Below, piece after piece: positions 1-11,428 of a DNA stretch of 64,000 bases. Under the pieces are notes generated by a model. It searched no databases, had not been told where the DNA came from, and worked only from the letters and a program-made list of their open reading frames with translations. Position 1 is the first letter of the stretch; each line of letters opens with the position of its first letter. Location of the stretch: assembly GCF_000152725.1 (NCBI RefSeq), contig NZ_CH724131.1, positions 1,413,856 to 1,477,855 on the forward strand, given 5' to 3'. This DNA is from Pseudooceanicola batsensis HTCC2597 (GTDB taxonomy: Bacteria > Pseudomonadota > Alphaproteobacteria > Rhodobacterales > Rhodobacteraceae). The position numbers were made by a program, and so were the translations under genes.

Positions 1-757
1 ACCTGTGCTCAAGAGCCTCTTTGTCGGCTGCCTAATCGAAAAATCCCGTGAGCCAGAGGCCCGGCGTCAGCTCTGGATACTCGATGAATGCGGACAGCTT
101 GGCAGCTTCCCGGTGGTGCCGCAGATGTTCACCTACGGCGCAGGCATCGGCATCCAGCCCTATGCCGTCTTCCAGTCCACAAGCCAGATGGACGCTCTCG
201 CTCCGCAGGCCCGCCAGCTGATTACCTCCAGTGCCAGCCTGCAAATGTACTTTGCCACGCGCGATCTCGGCTCCGCCAAGACCGTCTCAGAGGTGCTGGG
301 CACACAGACGCTGCGGACGGACGATCCGCTCACGCAAAGCCGCGCGAAGCTCAAGAAAGAGCAACTGATGGCAGCGCTGCTCGGCGGCGGTGATCCCTTC
401 CGGCTTGCCAGCCAGATTGCCCAGCTGGGGCACGAGACGGGACATACGAGAAAACATGCGCGCCAGCTCCGCACGCCCGATGAGGTGATGCGCACAGCCA
501 AGGACGGCATGTATCTGCTCTGCGATGATCTGCCGGGACCGCTCTACGCGCAGCGCAAGCCATACTGGACACGGAGATGGATGGCAGGGCGCTATCACCC
601 GAACCCGTATCATCCGCCGTTGGAAAGTGTGAAGGTCGCGACCTTCTGGGGGATGCGCCCGCGCAAGATCATCACGGAAGATGTGCCCGCTCAGTATGCC
701 CACCTGCCGCAATATCGAGGCGGCTCCTGGTCGTACGTTGAGGGGTTCCGGCCATGA
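1..757 (+). CDS. Type IV secretion coupling protein, TraG/VirD4 family (C-terminal part)
   Basis: The 5' end lies outside the window; the frame is open from the first bases. TraG/VirD4 proteins are hexameric inner-membrane ATPases that hand the relaxase-DNA complex to the conjugation pore. The visible 250 residues start just before a Walker B-like stretch (LWILDECGQLG), followed by a glutamine-rich motif (VFQSTSQMDAL) and the YFATRDLGSAKTVSEVLG segment seen in this family. The tail, rich in Trp, Tyr and Pro, reads like the cytosolic C terminus of conjugative coupling proteins. It belongs to the integrated element that ends at the tRNA-Arg gene near 4062. The Walker B has Cys where Glu or Phe is common. 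The family call is firm; activity cannot be judged from a fragment. Confidence 0.85.
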   Translation, partial: PVLKSLFVGCLIEKSREPEARRQLWILDECGQLGSFPVVPQMFTYGAGIGIQPYAVFQSTSQMDALAPQARQLITSSASLQMYFATRDLGSAKTVSEVLGTQTLRTDDPLTQSRAKLKKEQLMAALLGGGDPFRLASQIAQLGHETGHTRKHARQLRTPDEVMRTAKDGMYLLCDDLPGPLYAQRKPYWTRRWMAGRYHPNPYHPPLESVKVATFWGMRPRKIITEDVPAQYAHLPQYRGGSWSYVEGFRP

Positions 758-768
758 CAGGATGCAGT

Positions 769-1062
769 CTACGCGACCTTGGGGACGATACGGCCCTGAA
801 CGAGTTCAGCCAGATCAAGGTGATCGCCAAACTTGGCGTGGAAGGTGCGCATGTCTTCTTCCGATCTGTCCATTGCAAAACAGAGATGGCGCAGGGTCTC
901 AACAGGCCCCTGAGCAAAAGCGACATCAAAGCTATCCTGATAAATCATCGCGGCAACAGTCTCGGGGTCGGCCCCGTCCGCAATAGCCTGGTTGGCAAGT
1001 TTGCGAACCTCAGCACTCAGAGCGTCATAGTCAAACTCATCGGAAGGTTGGGAATTGGTCAT
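769..1062 (-). CDS. Hypothetical protein of the integrated element
   Basis: A 97-residue acidic protein that I do not recognise. I chose the ATG at 1062 because GGAGA stands just before it; the open frame extends further upstream without a better site. The sequence is soluble, without membrane segments, and predicted largely helical (for example EVRKLANQAIADGADPETVAAM). It lies tail to tail with the TraG gene, and its start overlaps the start of the divergent gene at 1055 by 8 bases, so the two would share a promoter region. The setting suggests a cargo or regulatory gene of the mobile element, but the sequence gives no function. Confidence 0.55.
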   Translation of the reverse strand: MTNSQPSDEFDYDALSAEVRKLANQAIADGADPETVAAMIYQDSFDVAFAQGPVETLRHLCFAMDRSEEDMRTFHAKFGDHLDLAELVQGRIVPKVA

Positions 1063-1561
1063 TAGGTCTCCAATCACTGGTGAAAAAGAAATCGTACCAG
1101 AGTTCGATTCCGCGCGGCAAATTTCGCTGCAAGATGAATTGCGCATGCGCATTGAACTGGTGGCTGACCCCGCTGCGCGCGCGGAACTGGAACGGGGCTA
1201 TCAGCGCTGTGAGCGGCGGGATCAACTCCTTGGCGCGGTGCTGCAAAGAGCAGAAGCCCGCTACATTGCCGAACACCTGAAGCCGGATGCCCGCCTTAAC
1301 TTCACCCCCGTCGAGTTCGAGCGCTCCTATGCCGATGAATTGCGCCGCGTGAAGACGGCCTATCATGCGAGACCCGAGATAGATGCTCTCAAGGAACGCG
1401 CAACGGCACGTAGCCGAAACGGATGGCGAACCCTCAGCCATGCTGCGCGCGAAATCGCCCGGCACCAGCAAGACACCCACCTGTCGAAAGAGGCGTTTTC
1501 GCAAATGCGCAGCAATCGCGCCGAGGTAAGTCGCAGCTTTCAAAGAGCGGTCGGACGATAG
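1055..1561 (+). CDS. Hypothetical protein of the integrated element
   Basis: A 168-residue charged, helical protein rich in Arg and Glu with no domain that I recognise. The start is uncertain: TTG at 1055 has an AAGG about 8 bases upstream and would overlap the divergent gene; the next in-frame ATG is about 30 codons later. Repeated Arg/Glu heptad-like stretches suggest a coiled-coil or DNA-associated protein, but this is inference. A short hairpin with a run of T follows the stop, so the transcript probably ends there. Base composition is lower in GC than the host genes to the right, as expected for a transferred element. Confidence 0.5.
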   Translation: MVIRSPITGEKEIVPEFDSARQISLQDELRMRIELVADPAARAELERGYQRCERRDQLLGAVLQRAEARYIAEHLKPDARLNFTPVEFERSYADELRRVKTAYHARPEIDALKERATARSRNGWRTLSHAAREIARHQQDTHLSKEAFSQMRSNRAEVSRSFQRAVGR

Positions 1562-1583
1562 CGCATATCAGCAAGCGCTAATG

Positions 1584-1604
1584 TGTTGTGCTGCAACATT
1601 TTTT
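1584..1604 (+). terminator. Probable rho-independent terminator
   Basis: A 5-bp stem (TGTTG/CAACA) with a 5-base loop is followed directly by six T. It lies 23 bases after the stop of the gene ending at 1561. The stem is short, so efficiency is uncertain. Confidence 0.45.
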
Positions 1605-1727
1605 GCGTTGAAACCGAGGTCATCAATATGATATGTTCACTCTTTGTTCTTGTCCGCAAAAGCGTCAGAGAAGAACAAGAAACAAATCCCGAAAACTGAA
1701 ACCCAACCAAGGAAAGGAGTACATTCC

Positions 1728-2087
1728 ATGGACAGAACACCTGCATCCAATCAACCGCTGGAGACCCTGCGAGACGGGCGTTTGAAAGCGACCCTGTGGG
1801 AGAACCAGAGCGATAACGGCCCCTATCACACCGTCACGCTTGCCAAGGTCTATGAGGACAAGGACGGGCATCTCCAAGAGACAAGTTCGTTCTCGGCCTC
1901 AGAGTTGCTGCGCGTGGCAGAGCTTGCCCGCGAGTCTCACGGCCTGATCCGCGACCTGCGCCGCGAACACAATCTCGACCGTAGCGCCGATCGAGACACC
2001 CCAAAACGGGATGAACGTCCGCATCGCCCGCGCAAGGCGTCAGCGGATCGCTTTGCCGGACGCGAAGGTCCGTCACTGGATCGGTAA
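1728..2087 (+). CDS. Small hypothetical protein of the integrated element
   Basis: A 119-residue protein with a clear ribosome site (GGAAAGGAG, 8 bases before the ATG). The N-terminal half looks folded, with strand-like stretches (LKATLWENQ, YHTVTLAKVYEDKDGHL) and a helix (ASELLRVAELARESHGLIRDL). The last 35 residues are a basic, disordered tail rich in Arg, Asp and Pro. Genes of this appearance are common near relaxase and recombinase genes of alphaproteobacterial elements, which suggests a conserved accessory protein, but I know of no tested function. A GC-rich inverted repeat follows the stop. Confidence 0.65.
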   Translation: MDRTPASNQPLETLRDGRLKATLWENQSDNGPYHTVTLAKVYEDKDGHLQETSSFSASELLRVAELARESHGLIRDLRREHNLDRSADRDTPKRDERPHRPRKASADRFAGREGPSLDR

Positions 2088-2095
2088 ATCATCGG

Positions 2096-2133
2096 GGCAC
2101 GGGTGCCTGGCTGTGTGGGGCCGCCCCCGTGCC
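2096..2133. other. GC-rich inverted repeat between small element genes
   Basis: GGCACGGG and CCCGTGCC form an 8-bp stem around a 22-base loop. It follows the gene ending at 2087 and could terminate or stabilise its transcript. There is no T run, so the role is open. Confidence 0.3.
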
Positions 2134-2198
2134 TCCTTCAAGACGAAGACGTGCAAAGAGAACAACGACATCCACCAATAACAAGAAAGGACAACAGC

Positions 2199-2521
2199 AT
2201 GGAAGATAGAGGAAAAATCAACGGCAAGGTTTTGCAGCATGGTGCAGCACGAGCCCGCCCGTCGCCGCAGCAACTTCTGGAGTGCTACGGGGATCAACTT
2301 GACGGCGAAACGCTGAATGATGAGCAAGCCAAGGAGTGCCTGAGCGCACTGTGGTCGATCATGGTTGCGTTTGTTGATCTCGGTTTCAGCGTTAAGGCTG
2401 GGGATAAACTCCATCCCAAAAGCGACATCGGCATGGACGATGTGCTACAGTATCTGTGCCTTGAAGATACAGCGCCTGAAACAGTGGCATCCTCCAAAAT
2501 CACTTACAAGAAGGAGCCAAG

Positions 2522-2525
<4 letters not shown>
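2199..2525 (+). CDS. Small hypothetical protein coupled to the recombinase gene
   Basis: A 108-residue protein. I chose the ATG at 2199 because AAGAAAGG precedes it; the frame upstream is open but without a convincing start. The sequence is mixed alpha/beta with no recognised motif. Its stop overlaps the recombinase start in an ATGA, so the two are translated together and probably act together. Large serine recombinases often have small directionality or helper factors encoded beside them; that role would fit here but is inference from position only. Confidence 0.6.
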
Positions 2526-5245
<2,720 letters not shown>

Positions 5246-5375
5246 CCTGCGGACAATAGCGGTCGCCCTGCCGGGGGCCAAGCTCCGGAAGGAAAATAAC
5301 CCCTTTCGGCCCGCTGCCGGCCCAAAGACCGGGCACCGGGGCGGAGTGCGAAACGGGCGTGAAACCTGCGCGCCG

Positions 5376-5390
5376 ATAGATTATGCCTAT
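5376..5390 (+). promoter_or_regulatory. LysR-type box ATAG-N7-CTAT before the LysR gene
   Basis: An inverted repeat ATAG-N7-CTAT lies 28 bases upstream of the LysR ATG. It has the T-N11-A form of LysR-type sites. The same pattern recurs before fdsG at 6303, so this is probably the autoregulatory site of the LysR protein. It matches the half-site consensus known for OxyR. Confidence 0.55.
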
Positions 5391-5418
5391 CAAGGCAACG
5401 TGACTCACGCAGGATATC

Positions 5419-6306
5419 ATGATCGCAAAGCTCGAAATGCTCATCGCCCTCGCCCAGGAACGCCATTTCGGGCGCGCAGCCGAGAGCCTCTCGATCACTC
5501 AGCCGACGCTCTCGGCCGGTCTCAAGCAGCTCGAGGACCATCTGGGCGTGAAACTGGTCGAACGCGGCTCTCGCTTCGGCGGCCTGACCCCCGAGGGGCA
5601 CCGCGCCCTGGTCATGGCCCGCCGCATCGTCGGCGACACCCGTCGCCTGCGCGACGAGATGCGCGCCAAGAAGGACGGGCTTTCGGGAAAGCTGCGCCTC
5701 GGCGTCATACCCACGGCACTCACATGGGCCTCCCGCCTCGCCGCCCGGCTCACCGAGCGCCACCCCGGCATCGGCTTTTCGATCCGGTCAACCTCCTCGC
5801 AGAACGCCCTGACGATGCTCGAAAATCTTGAGCTGGACGCCTGCCTGACCTACCTTGACAACGAACCGCTCGGCCGGGTCAGCACGGTTCGCCTCTACCG
5901 CGAGACCTATCGCCTCGTCTGCCACCGCGCCCACCCCTTCGCCGCACGCGGCCGGGTCGGCTGGGCCGAGGTCGCCGAACAGAAGCTTTGTCTGCTCACG
6001 CCCGAGATGCAGAACCGCCGGATTATCAATCGCAACATGCTCGAGGCCGGGAAGACACCCGAGGCCCTGATCGAGGCGAACTCCACCGTCGTCCTCGCCG
6101 CCACCGTGGCGCGGGGCGACTGGGTCACGATTCTGCCGGGCGACATCGCCGACTTTCTCGTCGCTGGCAAAGCCATGGCCGCCGTCCCCATCGACGATGC
6201 CGGCCACGCCCATGCCGTTGGTCTGATTACGGAATTCCAAGAACCTCACACGCCCGTCCTGACCGCCCTCATGCAGGAGGCCGCGCGCCTCGCGGAGGCG
6301 TCATAG
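5419..6306 (+). CDS. LysR-family transcriptional regulator of the formate dehydrogenase operon
   Basis: A 295-residue LysR protein: winged HTH at about 1-60 (AESLSITQPTLSAGLKQLED), linker helix, then two periplasmic-binding-like lobes (about 90-290) that sense a small effector. It is encoded directly before fdsGBACD in the same direction, the arrangement seen for the fds regulator in Cupriavidus and other formate users. Two ATAG-N7-CTAT boxes, one before this gene and one overlapping its stop before fdsG, fit autoregulation plus control of fds. The box resembles that of OxyR, and the N terminus is OxyR-like, but I do not see the redox Cys pair of OxyR: the effector lobes have only a few scattered cysteines. 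The effector may be formate; this is inference. Confidence 0.88.
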   Translation: MIAKLEMLIALAQERHFGRAAESLSITQPTLSAGLKQLEDHLGVKLVERGSRFGGLTPEGHRALVMARRIVGDTRRLRDEMRAKKDGLSGKLRLGVIPTALTWASRLAARLTERHPGIGFSIRSTSSQNALTMLENLELDACLTYLDNEPLGRVSTVRLYRETYRLVCHRAHPFAARGRVGWAEVAEQKLCLLTPEMQNRRIINRNMLEAGKTPEALIEANSTVVLAATVARGDWVTILPGDIADFLVAGKAMAAVPIDDAGHAHAVGLITEFQEPHTPVLTALMQEAARLAEAS

Positions 6307-6317
6307 AAAATTCCTAT
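6303..6317 (+). promoter_or_regulatory. LysR-type box ATAG-N7-CTAT before fdsG
   Basis: A second ATAG-N7-CTAT inverted repeat overlaps the stop codon of the LysR gene and lies 78 bases before the fdsG ATG. Spacing and half-sites are identical to the box at 5376. It is the likely activation site for the fds operon. Confidence 0.55.
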
Positions 6318-6394
6318 CGGACAACGAATTTGCGATATTGATTCCCCCATGCCCCACGCGGCACGCGGGGCATGAGAGACTGACGGATAGACAG

Positions 6395-6883
6395 ATGCGC
6401 CCAGCACCGCCCCCGACGCCAGACGACATCCAGGCCGTGATCGACACCGAACGCCATCGTGAAGGTGCGCTTCTGCCGATCCTTCACGCCCTTCAGGAGG
6501 CCTATGGCCACATCCCCGAGGGCGCCTATCCGCTGCTCACCGCCACGCTCGGCATCACCCGGGCCGAGTTGCACGGGGTCGTCAGCTTCTACCACGATTT
6601 CCGCGACGTCCCCGCGGGCCGCCATGTGGTGAAGGTCTGCCGGGCCGAAGCCTGTCAGTCCGTGGGGGCCAATGCCATGGCCGCCACCCTCCTCGACAGG
6701 TTCGGCCTCGACTGGCACGGCACGACGCCCGACGGCCGCGTCACGATCGAACCGGTCTACTGCCTCGGCCTCTGCGCCTGCGGCCCCGCCGCAATGGTGG
6801 ACGGCAAGCTCATCGGCCGGGCCGATCCGGCAAAACTCGCCGCCGCCCTGTCGGAGCCTTCCGTGGAGGAGGCCCCCGCATGA
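6395..6883 (+). CDS. fdsG: NAD-dependent formate dehydrogenase, gamma subunit
   Basis: FdsG carries a [2Fe-2S] cluster in the soluble FdsGBA complex that oxidises formate to CO2 and reduces NAD+. It is a NuoE homologue of 162 residues, normal for the family. The cluster ligands are visible as VCRAEACQS and YCLGLCACGP. The ATG at 6395 is preferred over a TTG 19 codons upstream because the family begins here; the ribosome site is weak. The stop overlaps the fdsB start in an ATGA. It is the first gene of fdsGBA-fdhD-fdsD and lies behind a LysR-type box. Confidence 0.93.
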   Translation: MRPAPPPTPDDIQAVIDTERHREGALLPILHALQEAYGHIPEGAYPLLTATLGITRAELHGVVSFYHDFRDVPAGRHVVKVCRAEACQSVGANAMAATLLDRFGLDWHGTTPDGRVTIEPVYCLGLCACGPAAMVDGKLIGRADPAKLAAALSEPSVEEAPA

Positions 6884-8397
6884 AAATTTACGTCTCTCTC
6901 GACAGCGCCGCCAAGGCCCTCGGCGCCGATGAGGTCGCCGAAGCGATCCGCCACGAGGCCCGGGCCCGCGGCATCGAGGTCGACCTCGTGCGCACCGGCT
7001 CGCGCGGGATGATCTGGCTCGAACCGCTGGTCGAGATCGACCGCGGCGCGGGCCGCATCGCCCACGGTCCCGTCACCCCGCAGGACGTCCCTGCCCTGTT
7101 CGACGGCACCGCCGACAGCCTCGGCCCGACGGACGACATCCCCTTTCTCGCCGGCCAGACCCGCCTGACCTTCGCCCGCTGCGGCATCACCGACCCGCTC
7201 TCGCTCGCCGATTACGAGGGCCATGGCGGCCTCGCCGGCCTGCGCCGCGCTCTCGGCATGGAGGCGGCCGCCATCGTCGAGGAGGTCAAGACCTCCGGTC
7301 TCCGCGGTCGCGGCGGCGCGGGCTTCCCGACCGGCATCAAGTGGGACACGGTCCGCCAGGCTCGGGCAGAGCAGAAATACATCGTCTGCAACGCCGACGA
7401 GGGCGACAGCGGCACCTTCGCCGATCGCATGATCATGGAGGGCGATCCCTTCTCCCTGATCGAGGGGATGATCATCGCCGGCCTCGGCACCGGCGCGACC
7501 AAGGGCTTCGTCTACATCCGCTCGGAATATCCCGACGCCATCGCCATCATGGACCGCGCCATCCGTCTCGCCCGCGACGGCGGCCTGCTCGGCCCGGATA
7601 TCCTCGGCTCGGGCCGGGCCTTCGAGATGGAGGTCCGCATCGGCGCCGGCGCCTATGTCTGCGGCGAGGAAACCTCGCTCCTGAACTCGCTCGAGGGCAA
7701 GCGCGGCGTGGTCCGCGCCAAGCCCCCGCTCCCCGCCCTGCAGGGCGCCTTCGGCAGGCCCACGGTCGTCAACAACGTCCTCTCGCTCGCCACGATCCCG
7801 GTGATCTTCGAGAAGGGCGCACAGCATTACGCGGATTTCGGCCTCGGCCGGTCGCGCGGCACCATGCCGATCCAGATCGCCGGCAACGTGCAACACGGCG
7901 GCCTCTACGAGACCGCCTTCGGCCTCCCCCTCGGCACCCTCGTGAACGAGATTGCCGGCGGCACCGCCTCCGGCCGCCCGGTCAAGGCGGTGCAGGTCGG
8001 CGGCCCCCTGGGTGCCTATTTCGCCCCGCACCAGTTCGACACCCCCTTCGGCTACGAGGAATTCGACGGCGCCGGCGGGCTCATCGGCCATGCCGGGATC
8101 GTGGTCTTCGACGATACCGCCGACATGGCCGGCATGGCGCGCTTCGCCATGGAGTTCTGCGCCGTCGAATCCTGTGGCAAATGCACCCCCTGCCGCATCG
8201 GCGCGGTGCGCGGCGTGGAAACCATCGACCGCATCGCCGCCGGCGATCCCGACGCCACCGCGATCCTCACAGATCTCTGTGAGACGATGACGGCGGGCTC
8301 CCTCTGCGCGCTCGGCGGCTTCACCCCCTACCCCGTGATGTCCGCCCTGCACCTCTTCCCCGAGGACTTCGGACAGGCGAGGGAGGCCGCCGAATGA
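6880..8397 (+). CDS. fdsB: NAD-dependent formate dehydrogenase, beta subunit
   Basis: FdsB binds FMN and NAD+ and passes electrons from the FdsA iron-sulfur chain to NAD+. The 505-residue protein has an N-terminal thioredoxin-like [2Fe-2S] fold region as in NuoE/F fusions, then the NuoF core: glycine-rich GRGGAGFPTGIKW for FMN/NADH, GAYVCGEETSLLNSLEGKRG, and a C-terminal [4Fe-4S] site SCGKCTPCRIG with a distal Cys in SLCALG. The start overlaps the fdsG stop. A 106-base gap with a hairpin repeat separates it from fdsA; the other junctions in this operon overlap. Confidence 0.94.
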   Translation: MKIYVSLDSAAKALGADEVAEAIRHEARARGIEVDLVRTGSRGMIWLEPLVEIDRGAGRIAHGPVTPQDVPALFDGTADSLGPTDDIPFLAGQTRLTFARCGITDPLSLADYEGHGGLAGLRRALGMEAAAIVEEVKTSGLRGRGGAGFPTGIKWDTVRQARAEQKYIVCNADEGDSGTFADRMIMEGDPFSLIEGMIIAGLGTGATKGFVYIRSEYPDAIAIMDRAIRLARDGGLLGPDILGSGRAFEMEVRIGAGAYVCGEETSLLNSLEGKRGVVRAKPPLPALQGAFGRPTVVNNVLSLATIPVIFEKGAQHYADFGLGRSRGTMPIQIAGNVQHGGLYETAFGLPLGTLVNEIAGGTASGRPVKAVQVGGPLGAYFAPHQFDTPFGYEEFDGAGGLIGHAGIVVFDDTADMAGMARFAMEFCAVESCGKCTPCRIGAVRGVETIDRIAAGDPDATAILTDLCETMTAGSLCALGGFTPYPVMSALHLFPEDFGQAREAAE

Positions 8398-8410
8398 TGC
8401 CTGCGCACCT

Positions 8411-8481
8411 CCCTTCTTTGGTCCTCCAAATATCCCGGGGGGCTGCCCGCAAGGGCAGCGGGGGCAGCGCCCCCTCCCCGC
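8411..8481 (-). repeat. Dispersed GC-hairpin/ATATTT repeat, copy A (inside the fds operon)
   Basis: Read on the minus strand, this copy has a GGGGGC-N3-GCCCCC hairpin, a second 7-bp hairpin, then CCCCGGGATATTT and an ACCAAAGAAG end. The second hairpin (8442-8459) has a GCAA tetraloop on the plus strand. It fills the only gap in the operon, between fdsB and fdsA, and could affect messenger stability. Related copies lie at 12471, 12514, 23835 and 60352. Confidence 0.65.
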
Positions 8482-8503
8482 TCTCCAGCCAGGAGATCAC
8501 CGC

Positions 8504-11428
8504 ATGAAAGACTTCATCCTTCCCCCGAAGGACTGGGACATGGGCACGCCCCTGCCCGGGTCCGACACCCCCGTGACGCTCAAGATCGATGGCTTCGACA
8601 TCACCGTTCCATCCGGCACCTCCGTCATGCGCGCCGCCATGGAAGCGGGCATCAGGATCCCCAAGCTCTGCGCCACCGACAGCGTCCAGGCCTTCGGCTC
8701 CTGCCGCCTCTGCCTGGTCGAGATCGAGGGCCGCCGCGGCACACCAGCCTCCTGCACAACCCCCGTCGCGCAAGGGATGGAGGTCCGCACCCAGAGCGAC
8801 AAGCTCCACAAGCTCCGCCGCGGCGTGATGGAGCTCTACATCTCCGACCACCCGCTCGACTGCCTGACCTGCTCGGCAAACGGCGACTGCGAGCTTCAGG
8901 ACATGGCCGGAATGGTCGGCTTGCGCGACATGCGCTACACGCCGGGCGACAACCACTATGCCCCCACCATGGCCGGCGGGCTGACCCAGTCGGACCTCCG
9001 CGCCAGGACCCCCGACGCCGCCACCAACGCCCGCTACATCCCGAAGGATGACAGCAACCCCTACTTCACCTACGACCCGGCGAAATGCATCGTCTGCTCG
9101 CGCTGCGTCCGCGCCTGCGAAGAGGTCCAGGGCACCTTCGCGCTCACCATCGAAAGCCGCGGCTTCGACAGCCGCGTCTCCTTCGGCGCGAAATCCGACG
9201 ACGCGCTGCATTCCGACTGCGTCAGCTGCGGCGCCTGTGTCCAGGCCTGTCCGACCGCCACGCTCCAGGAGAAATCGGTCGCCGAGATGGGCACGCCGGA
9301 CCGCGCCGTCCTCACCACCTGCGCCTATTGCGGGGTCGGCTGTTCCTTCAAGGCCGAGCTCAACGGCGACAAGCTGGTCCGCATGACCCCCTACAGGCAC
9401 GGCAAGGCCAACCGCGGCCATTCCTGCGTCAAGGGCCGCTTCGCCTACGGCTATGCCGAACACCCCGACCGCATCCTCAACCCGATGATCCGCGACACGA
9501 TCGACGACCCGTGGCGCGAGGTCTCCTGGGACGAGGCCATGGACTTCACCGCCAAACGCCTGACCAGGATCCGCGACGAATACGGCCGCAAGTCGATGGG
9601 CGTCATCACGTCCTCCCGCTGCACGAACGAGGAAACCTACCTCGTCCAGAAGCTGACCCGCGCGGTCTTCGGCAACAACAACACCGACACCTGCGCCCGC
9701 GTCTGCCACTCGCCCACGGGTTACGGGCTGGGCCAGACCTTCGGCACCTCCGCCGGGACCCAGGACTTCGACAGCGTCGAAGAGACCGACATCGCCATCG
9801 TCATCGGAGCCAACCCGACCGACGGCCATCCGGTCTTTGCCTCGCGCCTCAGGAAACGGCTGCGCCAGGGCGCGAAACTCATCGTCATCGACCCCCGCCG
9901 GATCGACCTGCTCTCGACCCCCCATATGGGCGAGAAATGGCACCTCCCCCTGCGGCCCGGCACCAACGTCGCCGTCGTCTCCGCCCTAGCCCATGTCATC
10001 GTGACCGAGGGGCTGGCCGACGAAGCCTTCATCCGCACCCGCTGCGACTGGGACGAATACCAGTCCTATGCCGACTTCATCCGGGACGAGCGGCATTCGC
10101 CCGAAGCGACCGAGCTGCTCACAGGTGTCCCCTCCGCGACCCTGCGCGACGCGGCCCGCGCCTTCGCCCGGGGCGGCAACGGCGCGATCTACTACGGCCT
10201 CGGCGTGACCGAACATTCGCAAGGCTCGACCACCGTCATGGGCATCGCCAATCTCGCCATGCTCACCGGGAACATCGGCCGGCGCGGCGTGGGCGTAAAC
10301 CCGCTGCGCGGCCAGAACAACGTGCAGGGCTCCTGCGACATGGGCAGCTTTCCGCACGAACTGCCCGGCTACCGGCACGTGAAGAACCCCGAGGTCCGCG
10401 CGATCTTCGAGGCGGCCTGGGGCGTCGAGATCGACCCCGAACCGGGCCTACGCATCCCCAACATGCTGGATGCCGCGGTCGAAGGCACCTTCAAGGCGCT
10501 CTATTGCCAGGGCGAGGACATCCTGCAGTCCGACCCCGACACCAAACACGTCGCCGCGGGCCTCGCCGCCATGGACTGCGTGATCGTCCACGACCTCTTC
10601 CTGAACGAGACGGCGAACTACGCCCACGTTTTCCTGCCCGGCTCCACCTTCCTCGAAAAAGACGGCACCTTCACCAATGCCGAACGCCGCATCAACCGCG
10701 TGCGCGAGGTGATGAAGCCGAAGAACGGATACGCCGACTGGGAGGTGACGCAACGCCTCGCCAACGCCCTTGGCGCCGGCTGGCACTACACCCATCCTGC
10801 TCAGATCATGGAGGAAATCGCCGCCACCACCCCCGGATTCGCGAATGTCACCTACGACCTTCTCGAGGAACGCGGCTCGGTCCAGTGGCCCTGCAACGAC
10901 GCCGCCCCCGAAGGCACGCCGCTGATGCATGTCGACGGCTTCGTCCGCGGCAAGGGCCGGTTCATCGTGACCGAATACCTGGCCACCGACGAAAGGACCG
11001 GTCCGCGCTTCCCGCTGCTGCTGACCACCGGCCGGATCCTGTCGCAGTACAACGTCGGCGCCCAGACCCGCCGCACGGCGAACAACGTCTGGCATGCGCA
11101 GGACGAGCTCGAAATCCACCCCCACGATGCCGAGAACCGCGGCATCCGCGAGGGCGACTGGATCCGCCTCGCCTCCCGCTCGGGCGAGACGACCCTGCGC
11201 GCCACGATCACCGACCGGGTCAGCCCGGGGGTCGTCTACACGACCTTCCACCACCCGGACACCCAGGCCAACGTCGTCACCACCGACTTCTCGGACTGGG
11301 CCACGAACTGCCCGGAATACAAGGTGACGGCGGTGCAGGTCGCCCCGTCCAACGGGCCCTCCGACTGGCAGGAGGACTACGCCGCCCAGGCCGCGCAGTC
11401 CCGTCGCATCATACCGGCGGCGGAATGA
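8504..11428 (+). CDS. fdsA: NAD-dependent formate dehydrogenase, alpha (molybdenum) subunit
   Basis: FdsA oxidises formate at a molybdenum bis-MGD centre and carries a chain of iron-sulfur clusters. The 974-residue protein shows, in order, a NuoG-like [2Fe-2S] domain (C56, C67, C70, C84), a His/Cys [4Fe-4S] site (H116, C120, C123, C129), a two-cluster ferredoxin domain (CIVCSRCVRAC and CVSCGACVQAC), the molybdopterin domain with its own [4Fe-4S] site (CAYCGVGC), and the metal ligand in CARVCHSPTGYG. The metal ligand is cysteine, not selenocysteine. The C-terminal MGD-binding domain is complete. The stop overlaps fdhD. Length and motifs match the Cupriavidus and Rhodobacter enzymes. Confidence 0.96.
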   Translation: MKDFILPPKDWDMGTPLPGSDTPVTLKIDGFDITVPSGTSVMRAAMEAGIRIPKLCATDSVQAFGSCRLCLVEIEGRRGTPASCTTPVAQGMEVRTQSDKLHKLRRGVMELYISDHPLDCLTCSANGDCELQDMAGMVGLRDMRYTPGDNHYAPTMAGGLTQSDLRARTPDAATNARYIPKDDSNPYFTYDPAKCIVCSRCVRACEEVQGTFALTIESRGFDSRVSFGAKSDDALHSDCVSCGACVQACPTATLQEKSVAEMGTPDRAVLTTCAYCGVGCSFKAELNGDKLVRMTPYRHGKANRGHSCVKGRFAYGYAEHPDRILNPMIRDTIDDPWREVSWDEAMDFTAKRLTRIRDEYGRKSMGVITSSRCTNEETYLVQKLTRAVFGNNNTDTCARVCHSPTGYGLGQTFGTSAGTQDFDSVEETDIAIVIGANPTDGHPVFASRLRKRLRQGAKLIVIDPRRIDLLSTPHMGEKWHLPLRPGTNVAVVSALAHVIVTEGLADEAFIRTRCDWDEYQSYADFIRDERHSPEATELLTGVPSATLRDAARAFARGGNGAIYYGLGVTEHSQGSTTVMGIANLAMLTGNIGRRGVGVNPLRGQNNVQGSCDMGSFPHELPGYRHVKNPEVRAIFEAAWGVEIDPEPGLRIPNMLDAAVEGTFKALYCQGEDILQSDPDTKHVAAGLAAMDCVIVHDLFLNETANYAHVFLPGSTFLEKDGTFTNAERRINRVREVMKPKNGYADWEVTQRLANALGAGWHYTHPAQIMEEIAATTPGFANVTYDLLEERGSVQWPCNDAAPEGTPLMHVDGFVRGKGRFIVTEYLATDERTGPRFPLLLTTGRILSQYNVGAQTRRTANNVWHAQDELEIHPHDAENRGIREGDWIRLASRSGETTLRATITDRVSPGVVYTTFHHPDTQANVVTTDFSDWATNCPEYKVTAVQVAPSNGPSDWQEDYAAQAAQSRRIIPAAE

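Noticed and set aside
9085..11424. Long open frame on the plus strand in another frame of fdsA
   Set aside because: Arg/Pro-rich shadow of fdsA; only the part from 11425 is real (fdhD).
8504..11428. Selenocysteine formate dehydrogenase
   Set aside because: The metal-ligand position is a normal Cys codon in CARVCHSP and there is no in-frame TGA.
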